NCBI RefSeq assembly: GCF_004792415.1
Contig: NZ_CP038855.1
Location: 116,465 to 180,464, forward strand
Direction of reading: 5' to 3'
Length of the DNA: 64,000 bases
From: Pantoea vagans
GTDB taxonomy: Bacteria; Pseudomonadota; Gammaproteobacteria; Enterobacterales; Enterobacteriaceae
The position numbers and the translations under genes are program-made. This document shows positions 9,466-17,737 of this stretch, piece after piece; position 1 is the first letter of the stretch; each line of letters starts with the position of its first letter. The notes beneath the pieces were generated by a model that made no database searches, was not told the DNA's origin, and was given only the letters and a program-made list of their open reading frames with translations.

Positions 9466-10131
9466 GAAAAAATCCTCTTTTTACCCTGATGAATGCCGGT
9501 GTGACTTCAGACGCCGGCATAAAAATGCGCATAATTAGTGAGTTCTCAATGATCCCAATATCATCTGATTCATTATTAATCTGCTTCGGTCAGTAAATTA
9601 ACTGTCCATCTTATTTTGATTAAAAGCGGATAAAAGGGTGTCATTGCTACTCATATTCAGGAATGCAGGATAGCGGTTTGTCTTTGCTGGGTGATATTTA
9701 AATCTTTAAAATATTGATATTTAGTTTTTTGTTCTGATATATTCGTTCAGAACGCCTTTTGGTAGAGGGAATGAGAGGTTATCTGTTCGTGACAATAAAG
9801 ACAATGGTGGGAGAATCTCCTCAACTTACAGGCTGGCAATAAATAATGTTCATTCACTGCCGGAACGTGAATGTCATTTGGGATCTTTTCTGGTTTATTT
9901 CAGGCGAGCTTCGTGTTTGATCATGCATAAACTATTAATGCGCGTCTTATCAATTCAATTCACTATTGTCATTATTTAAATGAGTCATTTTATTAAGCTG
10001 AAGTTGAGAAGCTTTATTCAGACGTCTGGTTCAAATCTCATGCTCTGCACAGCCTGAGCCCTTGAGCTATCGCAACCGGTAATGCGTGGTGATGATGACT
10101 CCCTGCCCCACCCGATTCTGCACCAGACCGG
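9466..10131. other. Gene-free interval before the lox site
   Basis: About 0.67 kb without a convincing gene on either strand. The left end carries the promoter of the SnoaL-like gene. Nothing else was recognised in it. Confidence 0.4.
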
Positions 10132-10150
10132 TCGGCAAAGATCTTGCCGA
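10132..10150. repeat. Short perfect inverted repeat beside the lox site
   Basis: TCGGCAA, a 5-base spacer and TTGCCGA form a perfect 7-bp inverted repeat whose right end is 14 bases from the lox-type site. It could be an accessory protein site for recombination or a chance hairpin; no T tract follows. Confidence 0.4.
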
Positions 10151-10164
10151 AAGGCTATGGATTT

Positions 10165-10198
10165 ATAACTTCGTATAATTGTTCTTATACGAAGTCAT
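10165..10198. other. lox-type recombination site
   Basis: Two 13-bp arms, ATAACTTCGTATA and TATACGAAGTCAT, flank the 8-bp spacer ATTGTTCT. The left arm is identical to the bacteriophage P1 loxP arm and the right arm differs from it by one base. The 13-8-13 architecture is that of loxP, but the spacer sequence is different. The site lies 155 bp upstream of a Cre-like gene. Expected role: resolving plasmid dimers so that copies partition properly. Confidence 0.93.
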
Positions 10199-10260
10199 GA
10201 CACAGGAAAGTTGGCGGGTTATGATAATGGGCAGCAAAGATGATGCTGCAAAGTGGCAAC

Positions 10261-10315
10261 GCTACGTAAATTCTGACCGGTAATCCCCCTGCTGAGTTCT
10301 CAGAATTCACGTAGC
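10261..10315. repeat. 16-bp inverted repeat in the leader of the recombinase gene
   Basis: GCTACGTAAATTCTGA and TCAGAATTCACGTAGC are complementary at 15 of 16 positions with a 23-base spacer. It sits between the lox-type site and the recombinase start. Possible roles are an operator, an mRNA hairpin limiting recombinase expression, or binding by an accessory protein. It does not have the 13-8-13 spacing of a lox site. Confidence 0.7.
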
Positions 10316-10352
10316 GCGATCATCGCGTTTTCTGATTAATAAGCGAGCAAAG

Positions 10353-11390
10353 ATGAGTGAGATAGTGCCGTTAACCCGTCTGACGGTGACCCGGAACAGT
10401 GATATCACCGAACGGCTCAGACAGTTCGTCCAGGACAAAGAGGCCTTTTCCCCCAATACCTGGCGACAGCTGCTTAGCGTCATGCGAATCTGCAATCAGT
10501 GGTCAGAAGATAACCAGCGTACATTTCTGCCGATGAGCGCAGAGGATTTGCGTGACTATCTCTCTTTTCTGGCTGAAAGCGGACGGGCTTCTTCGACCGT
10601 CACGTCCCATGCAGCGTTGATTTCGATGTTACACCGTAACGCCGGGTTGCCTGTGCCGAATGTTTCTCCGCTGGTTTTCCGTACCATGAAGAAGATTAAC
10701 CGGGTTGCCGTTGTGAATGGCGAGCGTGCAGGCCAGGCCGTGCCCTTCAGGCTGACAGACCTGATGGTGCTGGATAAACAGTGGTCTGGTTCTGGTAATC
10801 TCCAGGTGCTTCGTGATCTGGCTTTTTTGCATGTCGCCTATGCAACGCTACTGCGTATCAGTGAACTGTCACGGTTGCGGGTGCGTGATGTGATGCGTGC
10901 CGGTGATGGTCGTATCATTCTGGATGTGGCGTGGACAAAAACGATTGTGCAGACCGGCGGATTGATCAAAGCGCTCAGCGCTCATTCAACCCGGCGACTT
11001 GAAGAGTGGATTGAGGCGTCCGGCCTTTCCGGTCAGCCTGATGCCCGGCTGTTCAATGCCGTACACCGCTCAGGGCGGGTACTGATTACAGAAAAACCAA
11101 TGAGTACCCGGGCACTGGAACAGATTTTTAATCGTGCCTGGCGAACGGCTGGAAAAGGCAGCGCAATAAAGGCCAACAAGAATCGCTATACCGGCTGGAG
11201 TGGCCACAGTGCCAGGGTGGGCGCAGCTCAGGATATGGCTGATAAAGGCTATCCTGTCGCCCGGATCATGCAGGAAGGGACCTGGAAAAAACCGGAGACA
11301 CTGATGCGTTATATCCGTCATGTGGATGCGCATAAAGGCGCTATGGTGGAGTTCATGGAACAATATGCTGAACCCGATATTCCCGGCTGA
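10353..11390 (+). CDS. cre: Cre-family tyrosine recombinase
   Basis: 345 residues, almost the same length as P1 Cre (343) and alignable along its whole length: AFSPNTWRQLLSV, LLRISELSRLRVRD, SGHSARVGAAQDMA, YIRHVD..GAMV. All catalytic residues of the family are seen: R168, K196, H285, R288, W311 and the nucleophile Y320. The N-terminal core-binding domain covers about 1-130 and the catalytic domain 131-345. The start at 10353 aligns near that of Cre but has only a weak ribosome site, suggesting low expression. Together with the lox-type site at 10165 this forms a complete multimer-resolution module. A Cre-type system from Pantoea (Panto/pox) has been described in the literature as I recall; whether this is the same one needs a comparison. 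Confidence 0.95.
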   Translation: MSEIVPLTRLTVTRNSDITERLRQFVQDKEAFSPNTWRQLLSVMRICNQWSEDNQRTFLPMSAEDLRDYLSFLAESGRASSTVTSHAALISMLHRNAGLPVPNVSPLVFRTMKKINRVAVVNGERAGQAVPFRLTDLMVLDKQWSGSGNLQVLRDLAFLHVAYATLLRISELSRLRVRDVMRAGDGRIILDVAWTKTIVQTGGLIKALSAHSTRRLEEWIEASGLSGQPDARLFNAVHRSGRVLITEKPMSTRALEQIFNRAWRTAGKGSAIKANKNRYTGWSGHSARVGAAQDMADKGYPVARIMQEGTWKKPETLMRYIRHVDAHKGAMVEFMEQYAEPDIPG

Positions 11391-11746
11391 TGGCTTCATC
11401 AAGCGCGAGTGTGGTCGGTTTTCAGGCCAGAGTTATCCACAGAAAAAGTGGACAGCCTGTGTGTAAGCCGGTACGGATTATCGCTGATGTAAGTCTGTGT
11501 CGGGTGCAGGCGGCTGATTTCATTGCTTTCTTGGTGCTGCCATACCACCGGCTGCGAATCTGTCTCTCTGACACAGCAGCTGCCAGTTTAAAAGGAAGGG
11601 CCGAAACGCGCGGTGTGCCTGGCGATGTTAACCAATGTCTTTCACTGATGTTTCTGATTTATCACTGTCAGCAACAGGCCGTCGCGTGACTATCCGCTGC
11701 GGCGCTGATAAATCAGCATCGCAACGGATACCATTGGTGCTTATCG
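11391..11746. other. Interval with one DnaA-box-like sequence
   Basis: No convincing gene. TTATCCACA at 11433-11441 is a perfect DnaA box, but it is single and 47 kb from the iteron origin, so it may be chance. The 3' ends of the recombinase gene and feoB converge here and no strong terminator was found. Confidence 0.4.
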
Positions 11747-14074
11747 TTACTGCGCGAAGCCTTTCTGTTTATCACAGCTTCCGTGGCAGCCGCGACAACC
11801 CCTCTTTTCCTCGGTGAGCATAACCGGTATTGCCTGCACCCTGTTTCCCACTTTACGCAGTGTCAGCAGGATGATTCCATTCAGCAACAGAACGCTTATC
11901 AGGCAGACTGCACTGAATGCTGGATGCTCATTAAACGTGACGATCTGATAAAAGAGTGTCGCCATGGTATAGGCGATATTAAGCCCCCAGAAGAATGAGA
12001 ACATCATCCATTTTTTCCCGGCCTCTCGCGCGATCGCACCCATGACTGAGACACAGGGAACGTAGAGCAGGACAAAGATTAAGTAGCTGTAAGCGGCAAA
12101 GCCGCTGCCAAATTTGGCTGACATCACGCCCATCGAACCGGATGCCATCTCACCATCGCCTTTGCTGGCATCGATGGGATGGGCCAGCGCATCAATTCTG
12201 AATGCAGCCGTCAGGCCCGCCCAGGTCTCCGTCAGCGCCTCTTTCAATTCGTCCGCCAGGCTGAAAGCCTGCGGATCAAACACACTGCTCTGAATCGCCT
12301 CCGTGGTGTAAAGGCTGTTAAGCGTACCAACCACGACCTCTTTTGCCATAATGCCGCTCACCAGCCCCACTGTCGCCTGCCAGTTATCCTGCGTCACTCC
12401 AATTGGCAGAAGCACAGGCGTGATAGCTTTACTGGTTGCCGCCAGCGCAGAGTGGTTTATGTCATCAACCAGCTGGCCATTGAATGCAAAGCTGCTCAGC
12501 ACACCAATCAGCATACTTACCAGGATGATGACCTGACCGGCACGCACCACAAACATTTTCAACCGTTGCCAGGTCTGCAGCAGCAGGCTTTTAAGATGAG
12601 GCCGGTGATAGACCGGCAACTCCATGATAAACGGCGAAGCTTCGCCACCCAGCAGGGTATGCTTGAGCACCAGTCCGGTCGCAATCGCCACTACAATGCC
12701 CAGCAGATAGAGGGAGAATACCAGGCTGGAACTGTGAGCATCGAAGAATGCCGCGGCGAATACCGCAAAGATTGCCAGCCGCGCGCCGCAGGACATAAAA
12801 GGCGCTATCAGAACTGTAAGCAGACGCTCACGTGGCGTGTCCAGCGTCCTTGTACCCATCACCGCCGGCACATTACAGCCAAAGCCGACAATCAGGGGTA
12901 CAAAAGATTTTCCCGGCAGGCCCAGTGACTGCATCAGCCGATCCATCACAAAGGCGGCGCGCGCCATATAACCTGAATCCTCAAGGAAAGAGAGGAACAG
13001 GAACATCAGGCCAATCTGTGGAATGATTGGCAGTACGGTATTAATGCCGGCGCCGAGACCCTGCGCCAGAAACACCGTCAGCCAGGCCGGGAAGTGACAG
13101 ACATATCCCAGCCATTGTGCGCCGTGAATGAATATCGCCACCGAACTGCCGTCGAACAGCGGCTGAAGTGCGGCTCCAATATTAATTGAGAGCACGAACA
13201 TTACATACATCACTGCCAGTAATATCGGAATGCCCAGCCAGCGGTCCAGCACAATGTTATCAATCTGGCGGGTAAGACTGGCCGGGATGGCCTGATGAAT
13301 GTTACTGACGGCTGCGCAGACCGCGTTAATGGCACGATAGCGATAATCGGCAATCTGTACACCCGTATCGCCACCCGCCCGCTGCATAATCTCAGGCAGG
13401 TATGGAAGCAGTTCCGGGCAAAGTTTCTGGCTGTTGATATCGCCTTCAAGCAACTGCAATGCCAGCCAGTATCTTTTCTGCGGAGCCAGCGTCGCGGACA
13501 TCTGCAGGCTGAGCTGCTCAATCGCAGTTTCAATCGCGGCGGGATATTGCACCCTTTCCGGAGCGCGATAAATATGCGGCTGGTCAATCAGTGCTTTTAG
13601 CTGAGCGATACCGTCGCCTTTGGTTGAGGTCAGTGAAACCACCGGACATCCCAGGCGGGCTGACAGCGCTGCGGCATCAATAGTGATGTTCTGACTTGCG
13701 GCAATATCCTGCATGTTCAGGGCGACAACACAGGGTACCCCGAGCTCAAGCAGCTGAAAGGTCAGGAACAGGTTACTTTCCAGACTGGAGGCATCAACGA
13801 CGTTAATCACCACATCGGCGTGATCCTGATAGAGATACTGACAGGCGATGCTCTCATCAATCGAGCTTTCAGCGGATAGCGTAGTCAGAGAGCGAGTGCC
13901 AGGCAGGTCGATGAGCCGGACGTCAGACTGTGCAGTAAAGAACTGGCCCTCTTTACGTTCAACCGTGACGCCAGCCCAGTTACCGACCCGCTGGCGGGCA
14001 CCGGTCAGCTGATTAAACAGCGTGGTTTTGCCGGTATTGGGGTTACCAATCAATCCGATGGTAATCTTTTTCAT
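11747..14074 (-). CDS. feoB: Ferrous iron transport protein B
   Basis: 775 residues, full length for FeoB. An N-terminal G domain carries G1 GNPNTGKTT (residues 10-18), G3 DLPGT and a following switch region, then the GDI-like helical domain. The C-terminal two thirds contain many transmembrane helices with two Gate motifs (PLIVGFGCNVPAVMGTR with the cysteine, and MSCGARLAIFAVFAAAFF). The tail CRGCHGSCDK is cysteine-rich, as in enterobacterial FeoB. The start ATG overlaps the feoA stop as TGATG, showing translational coupling. The protein transports Fe2+ across the inner membrane under GTPase control. No feoC follows; the operon is feoAB only. Confidence 0.97.
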   Translation of the reverse strand: MKKITIGLIGNPNTGKTTLFNQLTGARQRVGNWAGVTVERKEGQFFTAQSDVRLIDLPGTRSLTTLSAESSIDESIACQYLYQDHADVVINVVDASSLESNLFLTFQLLELGVPCVVALNMQDIAASQNITIDAAALSARLGCPVVSLTSTKGDGIAQLKALIDQPHIYRAPERVQYPAAIETAIEQLSLQMSATLAPQKRYWLALQLLEGDINSQKLCPELLPYLPEIMQRAGGDTGVQIADYRYRAINAVCAAVSNIHQAIPASLTRQIDNIVLDRWLGIPILLAVMYVMFVLSINIGAALQPLFDGSSVAIFIHGAQWLGYVCHFPAWLTVFLAQGLGAGINTVLPIIPQIGLMFLFLSFLEDSGYMARAAFVMDRLMQSLGLPGKSFVPLIVGFGCNVPAVMGTRTLDTPRERLLTVLIAPFMSCGARLAIFAVFAAAFFDAHSSSLVFSLYLLGIVVAIATGLVLKHTLLGGEASPFIMELPVYHRPHLKSLLLQTWQRLKMFVVRAGQVIILVSMLIGVLSSFAFNGQLVDDINHSALAATSKAITPVLLPIGVTQDNWQATVGLVSGIMAKEVVVGTLNSLYTTEAIQSSVFDPQAFSLADELKEALTETWAGLTAAFRIDALAHPIDASKGDGEMASGSMGVMSAKFGSGFAAYSYLIFVLLYVPCVSVMGAIAREAGKKWMMFSFFWGLNIAYTMATLFYQIVTFNEHPAFSAVCLISVLLLNGIILLTLRKVGNRVQAIPVMLTEEKRGCRGCHGSCDKQKGFAQ

Positions 14075-14298
14075 CAGACGATTTCCTCCAGAATGATGTC
14101 GGCCAGATCACGCTGTCGCACCGCCAGGCTGACACGGCGGGTACGAATATGAACCGGATCGCTCATAGGTGCCACGCGAATAACCTCCACCACAGCCCCA
14201 GGCAGCATGCCCATTGTCAGTAATTTCTGCCGCCAGGCGGAATTTACCGATGGCTGATAACCAAGAATCCGGTAAGTGCTACCCATGTTAATTGCCAT
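14074..14298 (-). CDS. feoA: Ferrous iron transport protein A
   Basis: 74 residues from the ATG at 14298, chosen because an AGAGGCAGAG ribosome site precedes it and the length matches E. coli FeoA; an in-frame ATG at 14286 is less well placed. The SH3-like sequence contains WRQKLLTMGMLPGAVVEVIRVAPMSDPVHI and RRVSLAVRQRDLADI, diagnostic of FeoA. It is a small cytoplasmic partner required for FeoB activity. A sequence around 14339-14355 (ATGATAAGCGTTTCGAT) partly resembles a Fur site, and iron control is expected from family knowledge, but the match is weak. Confidence 0.95.
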   Translation of the reverse strand: MAINMGSTYRILGYQPSVNSAWRQKLLTMGMLPGAVVEVIRVAPMSDPVHIRTRRVSLAVRQRDLADIILEEIV

Positions 14299-14803
14299 AC
14301 GACGCTCTGCCTCTGATAAAGAAGCTATGATTTTATAAATGATAAGCGTTTCGATTCTTGATCTGGGATCGCACAGGCAGGGGAAAACCGCAGTTATGGT
14401 CAACAGCAACTCAACAGGTCATTAAATCGTGGATGACATACAGGGGCTCAGTAAAGAAAGGTAGGCTGAATGCCTCCGTCGCCCCTTTTTGTCAGGTGAT
14501 TATGAGATGGTCACAAATGTGGCTTCATAATGTCACCGCTCTCGAAAAATGACTTCGTGGTCTGACACCTTGCCTGCTCGCAGGATACAATCGCTGATTA
14601 AAAGAAAGCAGCTCAGCAGAAAAGATGTCTTCCGCATGCCCGGTTGGAATAGCCTTGCAGCAGAGGCTATTAGGCTAAAACAAATACTCAGAACCAGGCA
14701 TGACGTTAAGCACCGCTGTGCAGCTATATAGCGAAAATCGCTTTAAATGCTATAGAAATAAATTCATTTTTTTACCCGAGATATTACTATCTTAAAGTCA
14801 TAT
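14299..14803. other. Divergent intergenic region between feoA and the microcin-like gene
   Basis: About 0.5 kb with only short reading frames lacking ribosome sites. It should carry the feoA promoter; AT-rich sequence around 14330 is the likely place. No immunity-type membrane protein gene was found here. Confidence 0.4.
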
Positions 14804-14882
14804 GATAATGATAATTTTCCATCACGCTATCTGCACGCGCAGGAATATATTGTTAGAATTACCGCAGTTTCATTACTATAAC
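14804..14882 (+). promoter_or_regulatory. Candidate Fur site and promoter of the microcin-like gene
   Basis: GATAATGATAATTTTCCAT at 14804-14822 matches the first 12 bases of the 19-bp Fur consensus exactly and 13 of 19 overall. TTGTTA (14850) and TACTAT (14874) with an 18-base spacer form a plausible sigma-70 promoter just before the gene. The Fur-like half lies upstream of the -35, so repression by it is only possible, not shown. Confidence 0.45.
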
Positions 14883-14905
14883 TTAACGTATTACAAGGAG
14901 TTGAA

Positions 14906-15187
14906 ATGCGTCAATTAAATGCAGCAGAATTGAATGCAGTTAGCGGTGCTGATATTGGTTACTCTGATCTTCTGGGAATGTGGAATGATGCTGGCCTGAA
15001 CTCTCAGGGTTACTTTGACTATAATCGGGCTGCCAAAGATATTAATGCCAAAGGTTTTGCCAGCGCTACAGAGAACAAGGACTGGAATAACTCATCCATT
15101 GGAGAAGCCGGCTGGATGATTAACGGTGCGGGCGAAAAAATTACCTGGTTCAACAACGGTGTCTTAATGGCGTTCAAAATTGGCTGA
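14906..15187 (+). CDS. Microcin/bacteriocin-like peptide with double-glycine-type leader
   Basis: 93 residues behind a strong AAGGAG ribosome site. The first 15 residues, MRQLNAAELNAVSGA, match the leader of class II microcins (compare MRTLTLNELDSVSGG of colicin V and MREITLNEMNNVSGA of microcin L), with cleavage expected after SGA. The predicted mature part is 78 residues, rich in G, N, D and aromatic residues, without cysteine and without the serine-rich C-terminal tail of siderophore microcins. Similarity of the mature part to a known toxin was not recognised. Export would need an ABC transporter with C39 peptidase, absent from this window; the type I exporter at 2775 lacks that domain. 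No immunity gene is evident nearby. A non-toxin double-glycine peptide is an alternative. Confidence 0.65.
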   Translation: MRQLNAAELNAVSGADIGYSDLLGMWNDAGLNSQGYFDYNRAAKDINAKGFASATENKDWNNSSIGEAGWMINGAGEKITWFNNGVLMAFKIG

Positions 15188-15236
15188 TTTTTACGCGGAC
15201 TACGCGGTCAATTGACTAACGTTAACCGCAAAAGAT

Positions 15237-15272
15237 AAAGGTTTCTGAGGCAGACTTGCTTCGGAAACCTTT
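15237..15272. terminator. Long hairpin after the microcin-like gene
   Basis: AAAGGTTTC and GAAACCTTT close a stem that continues inward with further pairs (about 16 bp in all, some G-U). It is directly followed by the end of the opposing frame at 15273. The T tract is poor, so termination strength is uncertain. Confidence 0.55.
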
Positions 15273-15482
15273 CTAACTCTGACCTTCACTTCTTACTTTC
15301 CAGGTTTGCATAGTAGTAATATTCCCCTCCGGGTTACGCTTAATACTCTCTGAATCATCTATATCGAACAGCAGGTAATGTAGTTGCACTGTGTGAGCAA
15401 TATTCGTTTCTGAAGCATGAGCATTACCTGTAAATAAAAATATCCCCTCCTGTATTGCGTAAAGCACATTTTTTAACAACAC
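15273..15482 (-). CDS. Uncertain small hypothetical protein
   Basis: 69 codons from a GTG start without a good ribosome site. The first part (IFLFTGNAHASE) has a weak signal-peptide look with an AHA-type cleavage site; the rest is polar (LHYLLFDIDDSESIKRNPEG). I do not recognise the family. It ends exactly at the hairpin that also follows the microcin-like gene, which is the only contextual support. Its position next to a bacteriocin-like gene makes an immunity or accessory role conceivable, but no membrane helix pattern supports this. Confidence 0.25.
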   Translation of the reverse strand: MLLKNVLYAIQEGIFLFTGNAHASETNIAHTVQLHYLLFDIDDSESIKRNPEGNITTMQTWKVRSEGQS

Positions 15483-15846
15483 AGTGAAATTAATCAGTCA
15501 TTGCTTAGTTACATCATTCATCTGTGTTGAATAACAACTACGGCCCTTCGGGCCGTGCGGGGCGGCTTGTCAATGAGCACTCGGATTTTCAGAACGGCTC
15601 GGTTAGATTTGGCCAAAAACCTGCACATTTTACAGGGAGGTCCCCAGTTCAGCTATTCACGCGCAAGTGTGTTGTAACTAATTTATATCTGTTTCAGGAC
15701 TGATTCAGCACCATCATTTTACGTTGTGAATGCACTGCCTCATCCGGTGTTAAGCCTTGAATTTTTATCATCGCTATCTTGCCAGACAGGCTCCGTGAAT
15801 ATTTATCGCTAACCTTAGAATATCCATCAGGATACGTACCAATAAA
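15483..15846. other. Interval with an unassigned hairpin
   Basis: No gene seen. ACGGCCC-TTC-GGGCCGT at 15540-15556 is a perfect 7-bp hairpin without a T tract. Nothing else recognised. Confidence 0.4.
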
Positions 15847-15882
15847 AAATGGCAGTGGCCCGGCTTCAGGTCACTGCCATTT
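15847..15882 (-). terminator. Terminator of the YgiW-like gene
   Basis: AAATGGCAGTG pairs with CACTGCCATTT (11 bp). On the minus strand the hairpin is followed by TTTTTTATT, so it ends the gene at 15899-16279. Confidence 0.85.
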
Positions 15883-15898
15883 CAGTGGTAAATACTGG

Positions 15899-16279
15899 TT
15901 ACTTCAGAACACGGACAGTTTTCACATCAATTTCAACACTGTTCCAGTCTTTATCGACTTCACCTTCGATACGGACTTTATCTGTCGGTGACAGAGATTG
16001 GCCCATCCAGCGCTTGTCGTCGATATCGACGTAAATCGTTCCGGTGGCATCTTTAAATTCATAAAGTTCATGACCTACCTGTCTGATAATATTACCTTCC
16101 AGAACAACCCATGCATCATCCCGCAATGTTTTAGCCTGGGTCACTGAAGCGACACCCGGTGTCGGGCCTTTAAAACCGCCCTGTGAAGAACCCTGCCCTG
16201 CCGGAGCAACAAATCCCTCCTGCGCAGAAACGCCCAGACTCATACCTGCTAATAACACCGCCAACATAATCTTTTTCAT
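15899..16279 (-). CDS. YgiW/YdeI-family periplasmic OB-fold stress protein
   Basis: 126 residues from the ATG at 16279 (CGGAGA ribosome site); an in-frame ATG 24 bases upstream is less well placed. A signal peptide (MKKIMLAVLLAGMSLGVSAQ) leads into the bacterial OB-fold domain: GFKGPTPGVASVTQAKTLRDDAWVVLEGNIIRQVGHELYEFKDATGTIYVDIDDKRW and a C-terminal VRIEGEVDKDWNSVEIDVKTVRVL, the family signature. In E. coli and Salmonella relatives these proteins are linked to tolerance of peroxide, acid and antimicrobial peptides. Monocistronic with its own terminator. Confidence 0.92.
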   Translation of the reverse strand: MKKIMLAVLLAGMSLGVSAQEGFVAPAGQGSSQGGFKGPTPGVASVTQAKTLRDDAWVVLEGNIIRQVGHELYEFKDATGTIYVDIDDKRWMGQSLSPTDKVRIEGEVDKDWNSVEIDVKTVRVLK

Positions 16280-16568
16280 ATTTTTATCTCCGTTAAATTT
16301 CAAGGGTAATTTACATCGCAGATCTTAACGGGATCTTAAGAAGTTTTCTTGTCTGCACGTGTTTTGAAAATGTCATCAGTGATGACGCACGCACTATAAA
16401 CACATCAAATAACAATCAAAGTAGAATGTATGTTAATAACCAAAAAAGCATAACAATAAAGTAAATCCCAATCATTGAAAATCACCTCATTAACACTCCT
16501 TGCAATATGGCAATGCCAATAATTAAAATCCACCTATTTCCGCACAAACTACTTAGCTTACCTGCATG

Positions 16569-16687
16569 TTGATAGTTATTATTTTCTGGCATAGATATAT
16601 CCCAGTATTAAATTATTCTGTATCGCAGCTTTGCTCATGAAATATTTTGTATTATTTATAACCACTCGATTGAGTGGTTTTTTTTAT
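16569..16687 (+). ncRNA. Candidate small RNA: promoter-like sequence with orphan terminator
   Basis: AACCACTC-GATT-GAGTGGTT (16660-16679) followed by eight or so T residues is a textbook intrinsic terminator on the plus strand, but no plus-strand gene lies between 16304 and 16660. TTGATA at 16569 and TAGATA at 16592 with a 17-base spacer could be a promoter (the -10 is a poor match), giving a transcript of roughly 80-90 bases. It is an inference from these two elements only. Confidence 0.4.
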
Positions 16688-16896
16688 GTCTGATATCAGC
16701 TGGTTAACTTAAACCTGTAACGCTGACTATACATACCCCGATTGCAGGAAGGGACTTTCTGGCGCAACGGAGATCGGGAATGGCAACAGGTACTGACTGC
16801 TCATCTGAACAAGCAGCTAACTGTTTTTTATAGCATTGCGACACTTATAAAAATGGTGTTGTGACTAATAACAAACAGGCAGAGATCATCAAAACG

Positions 16897-16925
16897 TTTT
16901 CAGGCTCACATAGTGAGCCTGAAAA
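16897..16925. terminator. Bidirectional terminator after the DUF1090 gene
   Basis: Perfect 13-bp stem with a 3-base loop: TTTTCAGGCTCAC, ATA, GTGAGCCTGAAAA. Read on the minus strand it follows the stop of the gene at 16936-17361 and carries a T run in its distal arm. Confidence 0.85.
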
Positions 16926-16935
16926 TAGTCGGGTA

Positions 16936-17361
16936 TTAGTTCAGTCTCTGAGCATCTGCCTCAGCTTCTTTTAAATCCATTTTTGCAGATTCAAGCTTCA
17001 GCTTCTTCTCTTCTACCTTTGTCGTTTTTTTCCTGATTTTATCACTACGCCCATCGGCTTTGGCTTCAGCCAGTTCCTGCTGTGCTTCCTGAAGCTCAAG
17101 TTCCGCTTTTTTGACTTTCATCTCACGTTTACTGACATCATGAGAGGCACGTGTCGCCTGACGCTCATCAGTACAATAAGTTTCAATTTTTTCACGAGCA
17201 ATATTGAGCCTTGCGATTTCTGAACTATTTCCCTGATTTTTAGCCATTTCTATTTTAGCTGAAATATCTGCCAGTTGATCTTTGCAGGAATCAGTTGCAG
17301 CGAATGTGGTTAATGGTGAAGAAACAAAAATCAAAGCGATAACTGTTTTTTTCATAGCCAT
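16936..17361 (-). CDS. DUF1090 (YqjC-like) periplasmic protein
   Basis: 141 residues. A signal peptide (residues 1-21, ending TTFAA) is followed by a CKDQ..C pattern (two cysteines around 26 and 58) and a long charged coiled coil, VKKAELELQEAQQELAEAKADGR, that is the hallmark of DUF1090/YqjC proteins. The start at 17361 has an AAGGAG site; a second ATG two codons later is also possible. Function is not established; E. coli yqjC lies in an acid- and stress-associated operon. Divergent from the YgdI-like lipoprotein gene across about 375 AT-rich bases. Confidence 0.88.
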   Translation of the reverse strand: MAMKKTVIALIFVSSPLTTFAATDSCKDQLADISAKIEMAKNQGNSSEIARLNIAREKIETYCTDERQATRASHDVSKREMKVKKAELELQEAQQELAEAKADGRSDKIRKKTTKVEEKKLKLESAKMDLKEAEADAQRLN

Positions 17362-17737
17362 ATTAACTCCTTGTTGAATTACACTAGTCAGAATGATATT
17401 GCCGGCTCAATATAGCTAAAAGAAAAAAAGCCACAACATAAAATTTGAAACATTAAATTATCATGTCATTAAGGAGCTATTGTTAATTTCTTGCTTAGCA
17501 CTTAATAACACCCTTCATGCATATCACTTCTGAAAACAGAAAGGTGCAATGAGTTTTTTATATACCTTATTTTTTAAACAATGCGTAATTGTTAACCCTC
17601 TTCTGAACATCCTGTGAAAATGATCCAGATCATTTTTTTACGCATTCTGCGCGGGACTCCCTGATTGTTATCATATCGTTTAACAAACACAGCGAATAAT
17701 GCCGCATCTTCTTAAAGAACAACGACTGGAAAGTAAA
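17362..17737. other. AT-rich divergent promoter region
   Basis: About 375 bases between two divergent envelope genes, with long A/T runs around 17400-17580. It should hold both promoters. No gene or repeat was recognised. Confidence 0.4.

Noticed and set aside
11433..11441. Second replication origin based on a DnaA box
   Set aside because: A single perfect box with no iterons, GATC cluster or initiator gene nearby.
12179..12928. 249-codon open frame on the plus strand
   Set aside because: It lies wholly antisense within feoB and its translation is arginine/glutamine/histidine-rich without any family resemblance.
14339..14355. Fur box upstream of feoA
   Set aside because: Only about 9 of 14 informative positions match; kept as a remark in the feoA entry and not as a feature.
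14357..14371. FNR site upstream of feoA (TTGATCTGGGATC)
   Set aside because: The left half fits TTGAT but the right half does not match ATCAA at the required spacing.
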